A DNA stretch of 64,000 nt from a virus, in the IMG/VR virus record IMGVR_UViG_3300020477_001468, positions 1 through 64,000 of that record. One strand, given 5' to 3'. The notes below the pieces were generated by a model, which was not told where the DNA came from, searched no databases, and saw only the letters and a program-made list of their open reading frames with translations. This document shows, in pieces, positions 23,299 through 32,346 of the stretch. Each line of letters starts with the position of its first letter. Within the stretch, counting starts at the first letter, position 1. A program made the position numbers and the translations under genes.

Positions 23299-24475
23299 TA
23301 TGGTAAAGTGTCCAGTACCTAATTCTTGTTTAACAATAAATCCTGATGGAACATTAGCACCATGTTGTCAGGCATCATTACCTTTTGAGCGTGACGATAA
23401 ATTTATTTCTCTTCAAACAACAGATTCATTACTTAATTTTTTTAATAGTCCTTTTTTAAATAATATTAGAGAAAATATTAAAACTAAAGGTATCCATCCA
23501 AGATTATGTAATGAATGTATTGATCAGCACAATAATAATGAACGTACATTCATGGATATGTACGATGATACACTTGTACGATTATGGAAGATTAATAGAA
23601 AAGACTTATCATACCTTGAATTAACTACAAGTAATTTATGTAATCAAACTTGTACCACTTGTAATGGCTTTCTTTCTTCAGCTTGGAATATACTTGATAA
23701 GAAAATTTTAAAAGCATATCCAGGTTTAGACGAAGATTTAAGTGAGAAGAGAGTTAGCAGGCATTGGATAAAAAATGATATAAGATTAACACAAAAAGAT
23801 ATTGATAAGATAAAACCAATTTTACCTAAATTAAGAGTGTTTTGTATAAAGGGAGGTGAACCTTTTGCTGATAAGAAAAATATGGATCTGCTTGAATATC
23901 TTGCAAAAGTTAATCCAGATTGTTATGTTCAAATAATAACCAATTTTACGTTAGTAGATAAGTATATTCATATACTGAAAAAATTTAGACGTCTTGATGT
24001 AGATGCTAGTGTTGATGGTCTATATGATCAATATGAATGGATGCGAAGCTCAAAGTGGAAGAAATTGCTTGAACAAATGGATCTTTATATTCATAAAACA
24101 CGTAAGCAAACAATGATTAATATTACTGTTTCAATTTACAACTATTTTAATTTACATGAAATAATTAAATATTGGGATAAGAGTCCTTATTCAAGAACAC
24201 TTGCAGCAACAAATATTGTACATCATCCAAAAATATCAAGTTTTAAATTTTTAAAGCAAGACTACTTAAATATGTTTTATGATAAAATTGATCCAAATTT
24301 TACTGGTATTGTACTTGATCGTCCAACGTCTTTTAAAGACCAAGATTTAAAATTTAGTAGAAAATTTTATTATCAAAAAATGCAAAAATGGATTGATGTA
24401 ATGGATAGTATGAGAGGATTTAAATTAGTTGATTCAGTACCTGAATTAAACCTATTAGAAGAGATGATATTATGA
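23291..24475 (+). CDS. radical SAM enzyme with N-terminal SPASM/twitch-like region
   Basis: 394 aa. The N-terminal segment CLTINPDGTLAPCCQ and a CNEC pair (about 73-76) look like a SPASM or twitch cluster placed before the core rather than after it. The core has LCNQTCTTC (Cys117, 121, 124) and the SAM-binding KGGEPF (187-192). The genes at 26390 and 27531 share this domain order, so three paralogues are present. It starts inside the small ORF and overlaps the SGNH hydrolase by 4 bases. Confidence 0.85.
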   Translation: MTDMVKCPVPNSCLTINPDGTLAPCCQASLPFERDDKFISLQTTDSLLNFFNSPFLNNIRENIKTKGIHPRLCNECIDQHNNNERTFMDMYDDTLVRLWKINRKDLSYLELTTSNLCNQTCTTCNGFLSSAWNILDKKILKAYPGLDEDLSEKRVSRHWIKNDIRLTQKDIDKIKPILPKLRVFCIKGGEPFADKKNMDLLEYLAKVNPDCYVQIITNFTLVDKYIHILKKFRRLDVDASVDGLYDQYEWMRSSKWKKLLEQMDLYIHKTRKQTMINITVSIYNYFNLHEIIKYWDKSPYSRTLAATNIVHHPKISSFKFLKQDYLNMFYDKIDPNFTGIVLDRPTSFKDQDLKFSRKFYYQKMQKWIDVMDSMRGFKLVDSVPELNLLEEMIL

Positions 24476-25314
24476 TTTTATGTTTTGGTTGTAGCTTCAC
24501 AGATCATACTAAAGTTTCTTTTTGTGAACCCACTCGTGATACAGACTTTATAAGATGGCCAAAAATTATAGGCAAAATGCTTAATAAAAAATCTTATAAT
24601 TTAGCTTTAAGTGGTTTATCTAATGATGCTATTCAACAAAGAATTAAAACAGAACTTGTAAAACATCATAAAGAAATTGATTTTGTTTTTGTACAATGGA
24701 CAGAGTGGTATAGATTTTCATTAATGCATAATACGATGTATAGTTTCATGTTTACGCATCTTGTTGATGAGTGGTTAGAAACATTTCATAATGCTGAAAG
24801 CGAAGGCTATTTAAAAGATATCTCTCCAAATTTTAAAAATAATATTGATATGGAATCACATCATTTAATGAATATGATGCATTTTTTAAATTATAGATAT
24901 GAAAAAGATACAACTGAAGCTGAAAAACGCAGAGGAATAGCTTCTAAAGATTTTATAAATTATTTTGTGATTGGAGTTTACCATACAATACAAAAATTTT
25001 GTGAGGCATATAATATACCAATTATTCACATTCAAGGTGTAGGAATTACTCCCACTGAAGGTTATTGTAATGTTTTAAATGTACAATATGGTCAGTACCA
25101 AAAAGAAATGTTGGAGAATTATATGGAGCTGTTTGTTGATAATTTTATAGGATGGCCTATAATGCCTGCTCTAGGTGGACATACAATTGCTGATAAACTT
25201 GATGAACATGGAGAAGATTTATATATTTCTATAATGGATAGACACCCAAATGCAGAAGGTCATGAAATGATAGCTGAACTTTTTCTTGACAGATATAAGA
25301 TGTTATATGTATAG
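24472..25314 (+). CDS. SGNH-type hydrolase
   Basis: 280 aa. The block I motif reads CFGCSFTD, with Ser in GxSxT but Cys instead of Asp in GDS. The C-terminal block V DRHPNAEGH has the catalytic Asp/His spacing. A longer insertion in the middle (about 85-160) distinguishes it from the gene at 12353. It overlaps the radical SAM gene that follows by 8 bases (ATGTATAG). Likely an esterase or acyltransferase on a glycan or lipid. Confidence 0.7.
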   Translation: MILCFGCSFTDHTKVSFCEPTRDTDFIRWPKIIGKMLNKKSYNLALSGLSNDAIQQRIKTELVKHHKEIDFVFVQWTEWYRFSLMHNTMYSFMFTHLVDEWLETFHNAESEGYLKDISPNFKNNIDMESHHLMNMMHFLNYRYEKDTTEAEKRRGIASKDFINYFVIGVYHTIQKFCEAYNIPIIHIQGVGITPTEGYCNVLNVQYGQYQKEMLENYMELFVDNFIGWPIMPALGGHTIADKLDEHGEDLYISIMDRHPNAEGHEMIAELFLDRYKMLYV

Positions 25315-26059
25315 AAATGCTTTTAGACAACAAAAAATAAATGCATGGGTTGATTTATCTACCTTGTGTAATGCAAAATGTCCTCAATGCCATAGAACCA
25401 ATCCTAATGGATTAGATAAACAAGAATGGCTACCTCTTGTTCAATGGACATTATTAGATTTTAAAAAAGCATTTCCAATACAAACACTAAAGCACATTCA
25501 AAGATTTGAAATTTGTGGTACATGGGGTGATCCAATAGCAAATAAAGATATTGATAAAATTGTTGAATATATTATTAATCATTCTAATAGTGAAATTATT
25601 ATCAATACAAATGGTAGTCTTAGATCAAGAAATTGGTGGTATAAATTGGGTATGATTGGTAAAAAAAGATTATCAATTTTCTTTGCCATAGAAGGTATTG
25701 ATCAAGAAATGCATAGTGCATATAGAGTAAATACTGATCTACGAAAAATTCTTGACAATATGTTAGAATTTGGTAAACATAGTATTGTAAAAGTATTTGT
25801 AGTTGTTTTTGATCATAATGAAGATTACTTGGAAGAAATATATCAAATGTGTGAACTTTATAATTCTAAAGAAACATTATTTTTTCCTTCAAACAGATTT
25901 GGTCCACATCCAGATTTTGATTATGTGTACAAAAACAAGCAACTGAAACTAAAACCAGTACGCAGTATGGATAGTCCTTTTTATCGCCCAGAGGATGCAT
26001 ATAAATGGAAAATTAATTTAACTGGTAAACATAAAAAAGATATGCATTTAAAGTTATGA
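25307..26059 (+). CDS. radical SAM enzyme lacking a fused SPASM domain
   Basis: 250 aa from the ATG at 25307; an in-frame TTG at 25286 lies further inside the upstream gene. The cluster motif is CNAKCPQC (Cys21, 25, 28) and the second motif EICGTWGDPI. The protein ends before any SPASM cysteines. These are supplied by the separate gene at 26056, which overlaps as ATGA. An A6 run at 26033-26038 could hide an indel that would join the two frames. Confidence 0.8.
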   Translation: MYRNAFRQQKINAWVDLSTLCNAKCPQCHRTNPNGLDKQEWLPLVQWTLLDFKKAFPIQTLKHIQRFEICGTWGDPIANKDIDKIVEYIINHSNSEIIINTNGSLRSRNWWYKLGMIGKKRLSIFFAIEGIDQEMHSAYRVNTDLRKILDNMLEFGKHSIVKVFVVVFDHNEDYLEEIYQMCELYNSKETLFFPSNRFGPHPDFDYVYKNKQLKLKPVRSMDSPFYRPEDAYKWKINLTGKHKKDMHLKL

Positions 26060-26406
26060 AAAAAATAATATGTCAATGGGAAAAGGTTGATAAAGTTTTA
26101 ATCAATCCTGATGGACAAGTATTTCCATGTTGTTATCTATCAAATCCAGCTTACACTGCTAAAATTCAAGAAGCAAAAGACGGCAAGGTTTCATATGGAT
26201 GGGATGTTGTGAATGATCCAACACCAACTGCAGAAACTAATGTAATTAGAAAATATTATGAACATGAAAAAGATTTAAATGTTTTTAACAAATCTTTAAG
26301 TGATGTCCTTGCTCATAAATGGTTTCAAGAAATATTACCAAAATCATGGGAAGATGAAAAAACTTGCCATAAAATTTGTAAAATGATGTGTGAACGTGAA
26401 GTCTAA
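26056..26406 (+). CDS. free-standing SPASM-domain protein
   Basis: 116 aa. It has Cys6, the LINPDGQVFPCCYLSN segment with Cys25-Cys26, and terminal cysteines at 104, 108 and 112 (CHKICKMMC), the auxiliary-cluster ligands of a SPASM domain without a radical SAM barrel. It overlaps the radical SAM gene upstream by 4 bases, so the two probably form a two-chain enzyme. Alternatively one frame was broken by an indel in the A6 run at 26033-26038. Confidence 0.65.
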   Translation: MKKIICQWEKVDKVLINPDGQVFPCCYLSNPAYTAKIQEAKDGKVSYGWDVVNDPTPTAETNVIRKYYEHEKDLNVFNKSLSDVLAHKWFQEILPKSWEDEKTCHKICKMMCEREV

Positions 26407-27562
26407 ATTTTGTCCTGCACCATGGTATCATTTATCAACTGATACTAATGGATCATTAAGACCCTGCTGTAAATTCTCTCAACCACAACTTCAGCAAAAG
26501 CATAAAATGCCTTTTATGTATGAAGGTAGATTAGATGAATTGTGGAACAGCAAAAATTTTAAATCATTACGTCAAGATTTTATAGATGGAAAGCAACCAA
26601 AAGAATGTGAAATATGCTGGAATGAAGAAAACAACAATGTAAGAAGTTATCGTGAAAATTTAATTGATTGGTTTAAGAGTAGTTGGGAGCATTGTGATTT
26701 TACAAAGGTAGAAGCACCTCCTCCTACGTCTTTTGATTTCAAGGTCACAAACTTGTGTAATATGAAATGCAGAATTTGTGGACCAACAGCATCAAGTTTA
26801 TTTTTTGAAGAAGCCAAATCTTATATGAGATTAACCTATAATGAGGCCTATTTAAAAGACAACAAAATAACACAAACTAATAATAGAGAAATATTTTTAA
26901 AATGGTTACCACATATAAAACGTATTGAAATTACAGGTGGTGAACCTCTAGTTAGTCCTGAAAATAAAGAAATGATAAAGTTAATATGTGATCAAGGTCA
27001 CGCAGATCATATTGACTTACAAGTTACTACAAATGGTAAACTTTTTATTCCAAAATTTAATGAATATTTAAAACAGTTTGAAAGAGTAATCATATCGTTA
27101 AGTATTGATGATATCACTGATAGATTTGAATACCATAGATATCCATCTAATTGGAAAAAAGTTAAATCAAATATAGACGATTATATAAAATTAGATAAAG
27201 ACAATCATAATATACAAACATATCTTTATTGTACAGTAAGTAATTATAATATCTTTTACTTAGATGAATATTGTGATTATTTTAGCTATCTACCAAAAAA
27301 TCAATATAATTTTGGTTTATTATTTTATAATGATTACTGGTGCATTCAAAATCTACATCCATATATTAAAGAAATTATATTAGACAAATTAAACGACTAT
27401 GAAAAATTACATCCTGTAATTAATTACTTATCAGGTAAAGGCAAAGACCTTACTAAAAAATTTTTGATAGAAACTTCAAAGTTTGATAGACTTAGACAGC
27501 AACAATTTTCAACAACATTTCCAGAATGGTATGATATTCTCAGCATGCATCGCACCCTTTAA
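26390..27562 (+). CDS. radical SAM enzyme with N-terminal SPASM/twitch-like region
   Basis: 390 aa from the GTG at 26390; a second GTG at 26396 is possible. N-terminal cluster cysteines are FCPAPW (Cys8), RPCCKF (26-27) and CEIC (73-76). The core has LCNMKCRIC (Cys123, 127, 130) and ITGGEPL (181-187). Same order as the genes at 23291 and 27531. It overlaps the SPASM protein gene by 17 bases. Substrate unknown. Confidence 0.85.
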   Translation: MNVKSKFCPAPWYHLSTDTNGSLRPCCKFSQPQLQQKHKMPFMYEGRLDELWNSKNFKSLRQDFIDGKQPKECEICWNEENNNVRSYRENLIDWFKSSWEHCDFTKVEAPPPTSFDFKVTNLCNMKCRICGPTASSLFFEEAKSYMRLTYNEAYLKDNKITQTNNREIFLKWLPHIKRIEITGGEPLVSPENKEMIKLICDQGHADHIDLQVTTNGKLFIPKFNEYLKQFERVIISLSIDDITDRFEYHRYPSNWKKVKSNIDDYIKLDKDNHNIQTYLYCTVSNYNIFYLDEYCDYFSYLPKNQYNFGLLFYNDYWCIQNLHPYIKEIILDKLNDYEKLHPVINYLSGKGKDLTKKFLIETSKFDRLRQQQFSTTFPEWYDILSMHRTL

Positions 27563-28535
27563 TAATATGTATTTTGCAGTACAAGGTCAAGCATCACCTT
27601 GTTGGCTGTCTAGTGGATATTTGGATAAGTGGTCTAAAACCAAATCAATCAAAGAAATCTGGCGAGGTCAAAAATATCAACAATATAGAAACAATTTAAG
27701 ATGGGATATATTTGAAGATCAATGTACAATATGTAAGGATGATATTGATAATGGAAGATGGCCTTTAGCTAAAGCATATGAAGATTTTAGTGTTGATTTT
27801 GAATATCCTACATTGATGGAATTGGAATTAAGCAACCAATGTAATCTTGAATGTTTAATGTGTTCTGGAATATTAAGTAGTGGTATTAGAAAAAATAGAG
27901 ATAAATTACCACCACTAGAAATACCTTATGATGATAGTTTTGTAGAACAGCTTAATGAATTTATCCCTTATCTTGAAGAATTAAGATTTAATGGTGGTGA
28001 ACCAATGCTACAAAACATTGTTCATAAAATTTGTAACAATGTCGCAAAAATAAAACCAGAACTTAAAATTAATATTGCAACAAATGGTACCGTTTACAAT
28101 AAGAGAGTTCAAACCTTATTAAATAAATGCAATATACATCTTAATATTTCTATAGATGGGTTCTCTAAAGACGTATATGAAAAAATAAGAATAAATGCAA
28201 ATCATGACACCTTAATGAAACATTTTGATATTTTTTTGCGATACTGTAAAGATGGTAAGAGAGAATTATCTGTTATGGTAAACCCAATGAGAAACAATTG
28301 GTGGGAAATGCATAAGTTTGTTGAATGGACACATAAACACAATGTCAATTTATGGTATAACACAATTAGGTATCCTGAACATTTAGCATTATGGAATTGG
28401 GAGGATAAGTTACATAGTGTGTATGATAGTATGAGTTTATGTTTAAGGCAAATGCCAAATTTTCAAAATAAAGATAAGTATGAACATTTAGTGGAAAGGC
28501 AAATAAAGACTTGGTATGAAAAGATGTCTCTATAG
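27531..28535 (+). CDS. radical SAM enzyme with N-terminal SPASM/twitch-like region
   Basis: 334 aa from the ATG at 27531. An in-frame TTG at 27483 would overlap the upstream gene by 80 bases and add residues without family similarity. N-terminal cysteines: CIAPF (Cys6), SPCW (24) and CTIC (65-68). Core: QCNLECLMC (Cys104, 108, 111) and FNGGEPM (153-159). Third member of the 23291/26390 subfamily and immediately downstream of the second, so a tandem duplication is likely. Confidence 0.85.
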   Translation: MIFSACIAPFNNMYFAVQGQASPCWLSSGYLDKWSKTKSIKEIWRGQKYQQYRNNLRWDIFEDQCTICKDDIDNGRWPLAKAYEDFSVDFEYPTLMELELSNQCNLECLMCSGILSSGIRKNRDKLPPLEIPYDDSFVEQLNEFIPYLEELRFNGGEPMLQNIVHKICNNVAKIKPELKINIATNGTVYNKRVQTLLNKCNIHLNISIDGFSKDVYEKIRINANHDTLMKHFDIFLRYCKDGKRELSVMVNPMRNNWWEMHKFVEWTHKHNVNLWYNTIRYPEHLALWNWEDKLHSVYDSMSLCLRQMPNFQNKDKYEHLVERQIKTWYEKMSL

Positions 28536-29586
28536 TAATTTTATAGCGATTACTAATTATAGAAATAAAAATGCATTTATAATTTATTATGATGATATAA
28601 AAGAAGCACATCAAAAATATGCTGACGCTATAAACGTTGATTATGTTTTATTTGAAGGAACAACAAACAACTATAATCTACCTCTTTACGAACAAATAAA
28701 CCTCGCAAAATATATTAATGGCGAAGCCCTATTACAAGAATATGATGAAATCTTTTATATTGATTTTGATATAATACCAAACACTTCAATAAACTGTTTT
28801 AGAAGATGGGATTTACAAAGCCATATTCCAATTAAAGCTACTATAGACTTTGATTGTTATTCTAGTGCTCAGCAATATATTGATCACATTAATCAAGTTA
28901 AATTTAATACTGAATTAGAAGAATACAATACTATTTCAAGACAATTTAATGAAGAACAAGATAAAATCTTAAAAAGGTACGATAAGTTAACACAACAATA
29001 TTGGAGAGGTATTACTGATGATAGTTATCATGGTAGACCATGGAGTGAAGAAACAAGACCTAAACAATTTGAAGAAGAATTAGGTTTAGATTGGTGGTAC
29101 AAAAAACATGATTTTGATATCAATCTAGTTAACAGACCAATGAAAACATTCAAAGAAAATTTTATTGAAATAGATACACCCTCTCCTGATACAATTCAAC
29201 CTTGGGATGATATTGTTAAGTATGCTGCCGCAGATATTTTAACTAATACACCAATCCTATATAATACCGGCGTTATGGGATTTAGTAGAAATACCTTTAA
29301 AGATTTGAATATAATTAACCGTATAGAAGAATTCAAAAATAAAATAAAAAGATTTATTAAATCAGAAAAATGGCCAGAATTTATTACTAAGCATATTGAC
29401 TTTAATAATGAAGTGTTATTTTCGTACTGTGCAGATAAGGTTAATATTAAACATATTCCTGATTCATGGAACTACTTCGTTGATTGGGATTCTGGTGTTA
29501 TTGAAGTAGAACAATCCTCTTCATTCGAAGACTGTAAATTCAGACATTATTTAAATAAGAATTTTGAAAAACAATGGCCAACGTAA
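28516..29586 (+). CDS. GT-A-fold glycosyltransferase, paralogue family A, long form
   Basis: 356 aa. YEQINLAKYINGEAL and EIFYIDFDIIP carry the DxD in the family A layout. An insertion of about 90 residues follows, then LYNTGVMGF and a terminal FRHYLNKNFE with the conserved His. It overlaps the radical SAM gene upstream by 20 bases and the next paralogue by 13. Confidence 0.6.
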   Translation: MKRCLYSNFIAITNYRNKNAFIIYYDDIKEAHQKYADAINVDYVLFEGTTNNYNLPLYEQINLAKYINGEALLQEYDEIFYIDFDIIPNTSINCFRRWDLQSHIPIKATIDFDCYSSAQQYIDHINQVKFNTELEEYNTISRQFNEEQDKILKRYDKLTQQYWRGITDDSYHGRPWSEETRPKQFEEELGLDWWYKKHDFDINLVNRPMKTFKENFIEIDTPSPDTIQPWDDIVKYAAADILTNTPILYNTGVMGFSRNTFKDLNIINRIEEFKNKIKRFIKSEKWPEFITKHIDFNNEVLFSYCADKVNIKHIPDSWNYFVDWDSGVIEVEQSSSFEDCKFRHYLNKNFEKQWPT

Positions 29587-30440
29587 TCTATAGTATATAC
29601 ATTGAAATTGAAAAAGAAAATTATGATCAAAATATTGGATCATATTATTATGATGAAAAAACAGGTATATCAAAAAGTCGTCGTTCTCATTATGAATATG
29701 AAAAATATAAAAAAGAATTAGCTTTATGTAAAGAGATTTATAGTGATGTTATAGGGTGCGACTTTATTCTTTTTGGTAATGATAAGGATTATAAAAACTT
29801 TTCAAAGAAAATGTTATCTGACTGTCCTCATCTATCAAAGTATGAGATAATTAATTTCTATAAATTTGATAGAGCTGTTCATTGTGCGAAAACATATGAT
29901 AATGTATTGTTTTTAGATTTTGATGTAATACCAAATAACTTTCATAATTGGTTTGACTATTTTGATCCTTCAAAATTTCATGTACAAGATTCTCCTATTA
30001 GAGTTAGTTTACCAAAAGATGTATTATCAGGTCGTTGGCAATTAGATGCTAGAGCACCAGAAGCAAAAATGTATAATGCTGGTAAATTGTTAGAAATGTA
30101 TAACCTTGATACAGATGATAATAAACCTTGGAATACTGCTATTATGGGGTTTACTTCTGAAATGATGGATAAGTTAGATTACTTTAAAGATTTTACTCTA
30201 ACTATGGAAGCAATGCACTTATTAAAACAACAAAACCTTCCAAAACCATATAAAAGATTATTAGGATATGATAATGAAACTCTTTTTGGATTTAGAATAA
30301 TTCAACACAAAATACCATATCAAATATTACCTGTTAAATGGCATTATCTGGTTGATGATTTATCAATTAAAAAGGTACATGATAATATTTGTTTTTGCCA
30401 TTGTATAGATAAACAATTTGGGAGATTTTTTGGATATTGA
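29574..30440 (+). CDS. GT-A-fold glycosyltransferase, paralogue family A
   Basis: 288 aa. YEIINFYKFDRAV and NVLFLDFDVIP (DxD) match the other family A members, most closely the adjacent gene at 28516 (both read DFD-x-IPN), so the pair is probably a tandem duplication. NTAIMGF is the later conserved motif, and the end CFCHCIDKQFGR gives a terminal His. Sugar and acceptor unknown. Confidence 0.6.
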   Translation: MANVIYSIYIEIEKENYDQNIGSYYYDEKTGISKSRRSHYEYEKYKKELALCKEIYSDVIGCDFILFGNDKDYKNFSKKMLSDCPHLSKYEIINFYKFDRAVHCAKTYDNVLFLDFDVIPNNFHNWFDYFDPSKFHVQDSPIRVSLPKDVLSGRWQLDARAPEAKMYNAGKLLEMYNLDTDDNKPWNTAIMGFTSEMMDKLDYFKDFTLTMEAMHLLKQQNLPKPYKRLLGYDNETLFGFRIIQHKIPYQILPVKWHYLVDDLSIKKVHDNICFCHCIDKQFGRFFGY

Positions 30441-31080
30441 TAATTGTTGGTTAAATTCTGGATACAAGGATATAATATGGTCAATCACTTATAGAGTAGT
30501 AAATAATTTTGCAAGTCATTTAAAAGTACATCCTGTTACCTTTGGTTTGGTTAGATCAAAAGATAAAGAAACATTAATTGAAAGATTTGAAACTATAATA
30601 AAACAATATGATATACAATTTACTTATGAATTTTGTAAAGATACTAATCCTCAAGAATATAGAAAACAAGAAATAGAATATTTCAATACTGAACCATACA
30701 TACCTTTTAAAGAACCATATATTGGAGGAGAATATTTTACATTAAACTTACCTGACAATTTCCAAACTAAGATATTATCTCAACAAAAGCTAAAAGATAA
30801 ACGTATAATCTTAAATACAAATAATGTTTATAAAAAGATTATTGAGTTGACTAACAACAATATTAAGATATTATCATATACTGATAAAGCTATAGATGTA
30901 ATACACACCCTCAAACATACAAAACACCATTTTACCTATTGTGGAGCAACTGCTTGGATTGCTGAACATATGAAAGTACCACAAACAATTATTAGTCAAG
31001 ATCCTGAATATCTAAAAGACAATGAATTAAAATTTGGAAATAACATTCATATTAGTGAAGAAAATTTTTTATATGGTTAA
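30418..31080 (+). CDS. GT-B/GT9-like protein, N-terminally short
   Basis: 220 aa from a TTG at 30418; a TTG at 30430 would also work, and no in-frame ATG lies nearby. The C-terminal HTLKHTKHHFTYCGATAWIAEH segment, followed by KVPQTII, resembles the donor-site turn and helix of heptosyltransferase-like proteins and the corresponding part of the gene at 22302. The N-terminal half is not recognised. It lies between two GT-A genes, overlapping both by 8-23 bases. Confidence 0.4.
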   Translation: MGDFLDIDNCWLNSGYKDIIWSITYRVVNNFASHLKVHPVTFGLVRSKDKETLIERFETIIKQYDIQFTYEFCKDTNPQEYRKQEIEYFNTEPYIPFKEPYIGGEYFTLNLPDNFQTKILSQQKLKDKRIILNTNNVYKKIIELTNNNIKILSYTDKAIDVIHTLKHTKHHFTYCGATAWIAEHMKVPQTIISQDPEYLKDNELKFGNNIHISEENFLYG

Positions 31081-31747
31081 CATATGTTGTTTGTTATTTA
31101 AAAATGATTGGACAAATCCAAAATACCAAAATTTAGATTCTGTTTATGATTTTTCTTGGGTGGAAAAACTGTATGCGATGTGTGAAAGAAATATCACATA
31201 TGAATTTACATTTTATTGCTTAACAAATATACATTTTAAACATGATAGTATTATCAATATACCAATTTTAAACAATAAACCATCAACGTATGATAAACTT
31301 CAGCTATTTCAAAAAAATGCCATAAAAGATCATCCAACTGTTTATTTTGATTTAGATGTAGTTATTACAAATAATATTGATCAACTTTTTGATATACAAG
31401 AATTAACTATGGTAAGTAAATTTTGTAGGAATCCATTTGCTAAAGAGACTGCACCTAATAATGGATCAATAATTGGTTGGATACCAAACAAATATTATTG
31501 GATATATGATATATGGAAAAATGCTACCAACTTACCTATAACTGAGGATCAATTATTGACTCCTCTTTCTACAACCTATTCACAAGAAATAATCTCAAGC
31601 TATACAGGAAATGAAGTTGATCTGTTGTGGTGGGATAAACCATATACTTTTAACAAAAAGCATATTGTTATATGTTTTAACAAACATAGTAAAAAACAAG
31701 ATTATTATCAGAATGAAAGTTTATGGATTAAAGATTATTGGTATTGA
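31073..31747 (+). CDS. glycosyltransferase-like protein
   Basis: 224 aa from the ATG at 31073, which overlaps the upstream stop by 8 bases (ATGGTTAA); upstream in-frame codons lie inside the previous gene. PTVYFDLDVVIT holds a DxD motif, and NGSIIGW and HIVICFNKH take the later positions seen in GT-A family proteins. It is the last rightward gene of the island, and its final 13 bases overlap the convergent oxygenase-like gene. Confidence 0.55.
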   Translation: MVNICCLLFKNDWTNPKYQNLDSVYDFSWVEKLYAMCERNITYEFTFYCLTNIHFKHDSIINIPILNNKPSTYDKLQLFQKNAIKDHPTVYFDLDVVITNNIDQLFDIQELTMVSKFCRNPFAKETAPNNGSIIGWIPNKYYWIYDIWKNATNLPITEDQLLTPLSTTYSQEIISSYTGNEVDLLWWDKPYTFNKKHIVICFNKHSKKQDYYQNESLWIKDYWY

Positions 31748-32346
31748 AATTCTTCTAAAGTAGTTTTAGACATCTCATTATCTAAAATTCTAAAAGCAAG
31801 AGAATATCTTTTACAATTAGTAGCCATTGCATGCCAACAATAAGGATATTTTTCAATAGATGCATGAGAATGAAAAACTGTTGATTTAACAGACCAACCT
31901 GGTACATCATTTAATTCAGTTGTTTTATCTTCAAGTTCATTATGAAGTTTAAAAACACCATCTCCTGTTTCTGACCAACAAAATAACATATTTCTTCCCG
32001 GAACATCAGCATTATGATGCCAGCTTACATACCCTCCCTCATCATACCATGTATTAAGAGCAATTGAAACTGCTCCAAGATAACTTGCAAGTTCATATAC
32101 GTATGGTGAAATAATTAAATAATCTCCATGATTGTATGGAGGAGACAAGTTATGAGAATATTGAAAATATGGCCAACAGCTGTGTTCGATTACTTTGTAC
32201 TGTTTAGCATGTTCAAGTAAATTACTCGAAACAGCTTGTTGATTATACAACTGTTCATGAATATACCTACTCTTCCCTACAAAATGAGGAAAGTTAACTT
32301 CAATCTTATTTAATATTGTTTGTACTGTAGCAGGAATCTTCATCAT
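31735..32346 (-). CDS. 2OG-Fe(II) oxygenase-like protein of the marine-phage type
   Basis: 203 aa. The segment VSWHHNADVPGRNMLFCWSE with GDGVFKLHN, then CWHAMATNCKRYSLAFRI, matches a protein group common in T4-like marine phages and often labelled 2OG-Fe(II) oxygenase. The first His/Asp spacing is HxxD (or HH) rather than a clean HxD, so the iron site is uncertain. The distal His and the Arg/Lys are present. The target may be DNA, protein or small molecule. Confidence 0.5.
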   Translation of the reverse strand: MMKIPATVQTILNKIEVNFPHFVGKSRYIHEQLYNQQAVSSNLLEHAKQYKVIEHSCWPYFQYSHNLSPPYNHGDYLIISPYVYELASYLGAVSIALNTWYDEGGYVSWHHNADVPGRNMLFCWSETGDGVFKLHNELEDKTTELNDVPGWSVKSTVFHSHASIEKYPYCWHAMATNCKRYSLAFRILDNEMSKTTLEEFQYQ

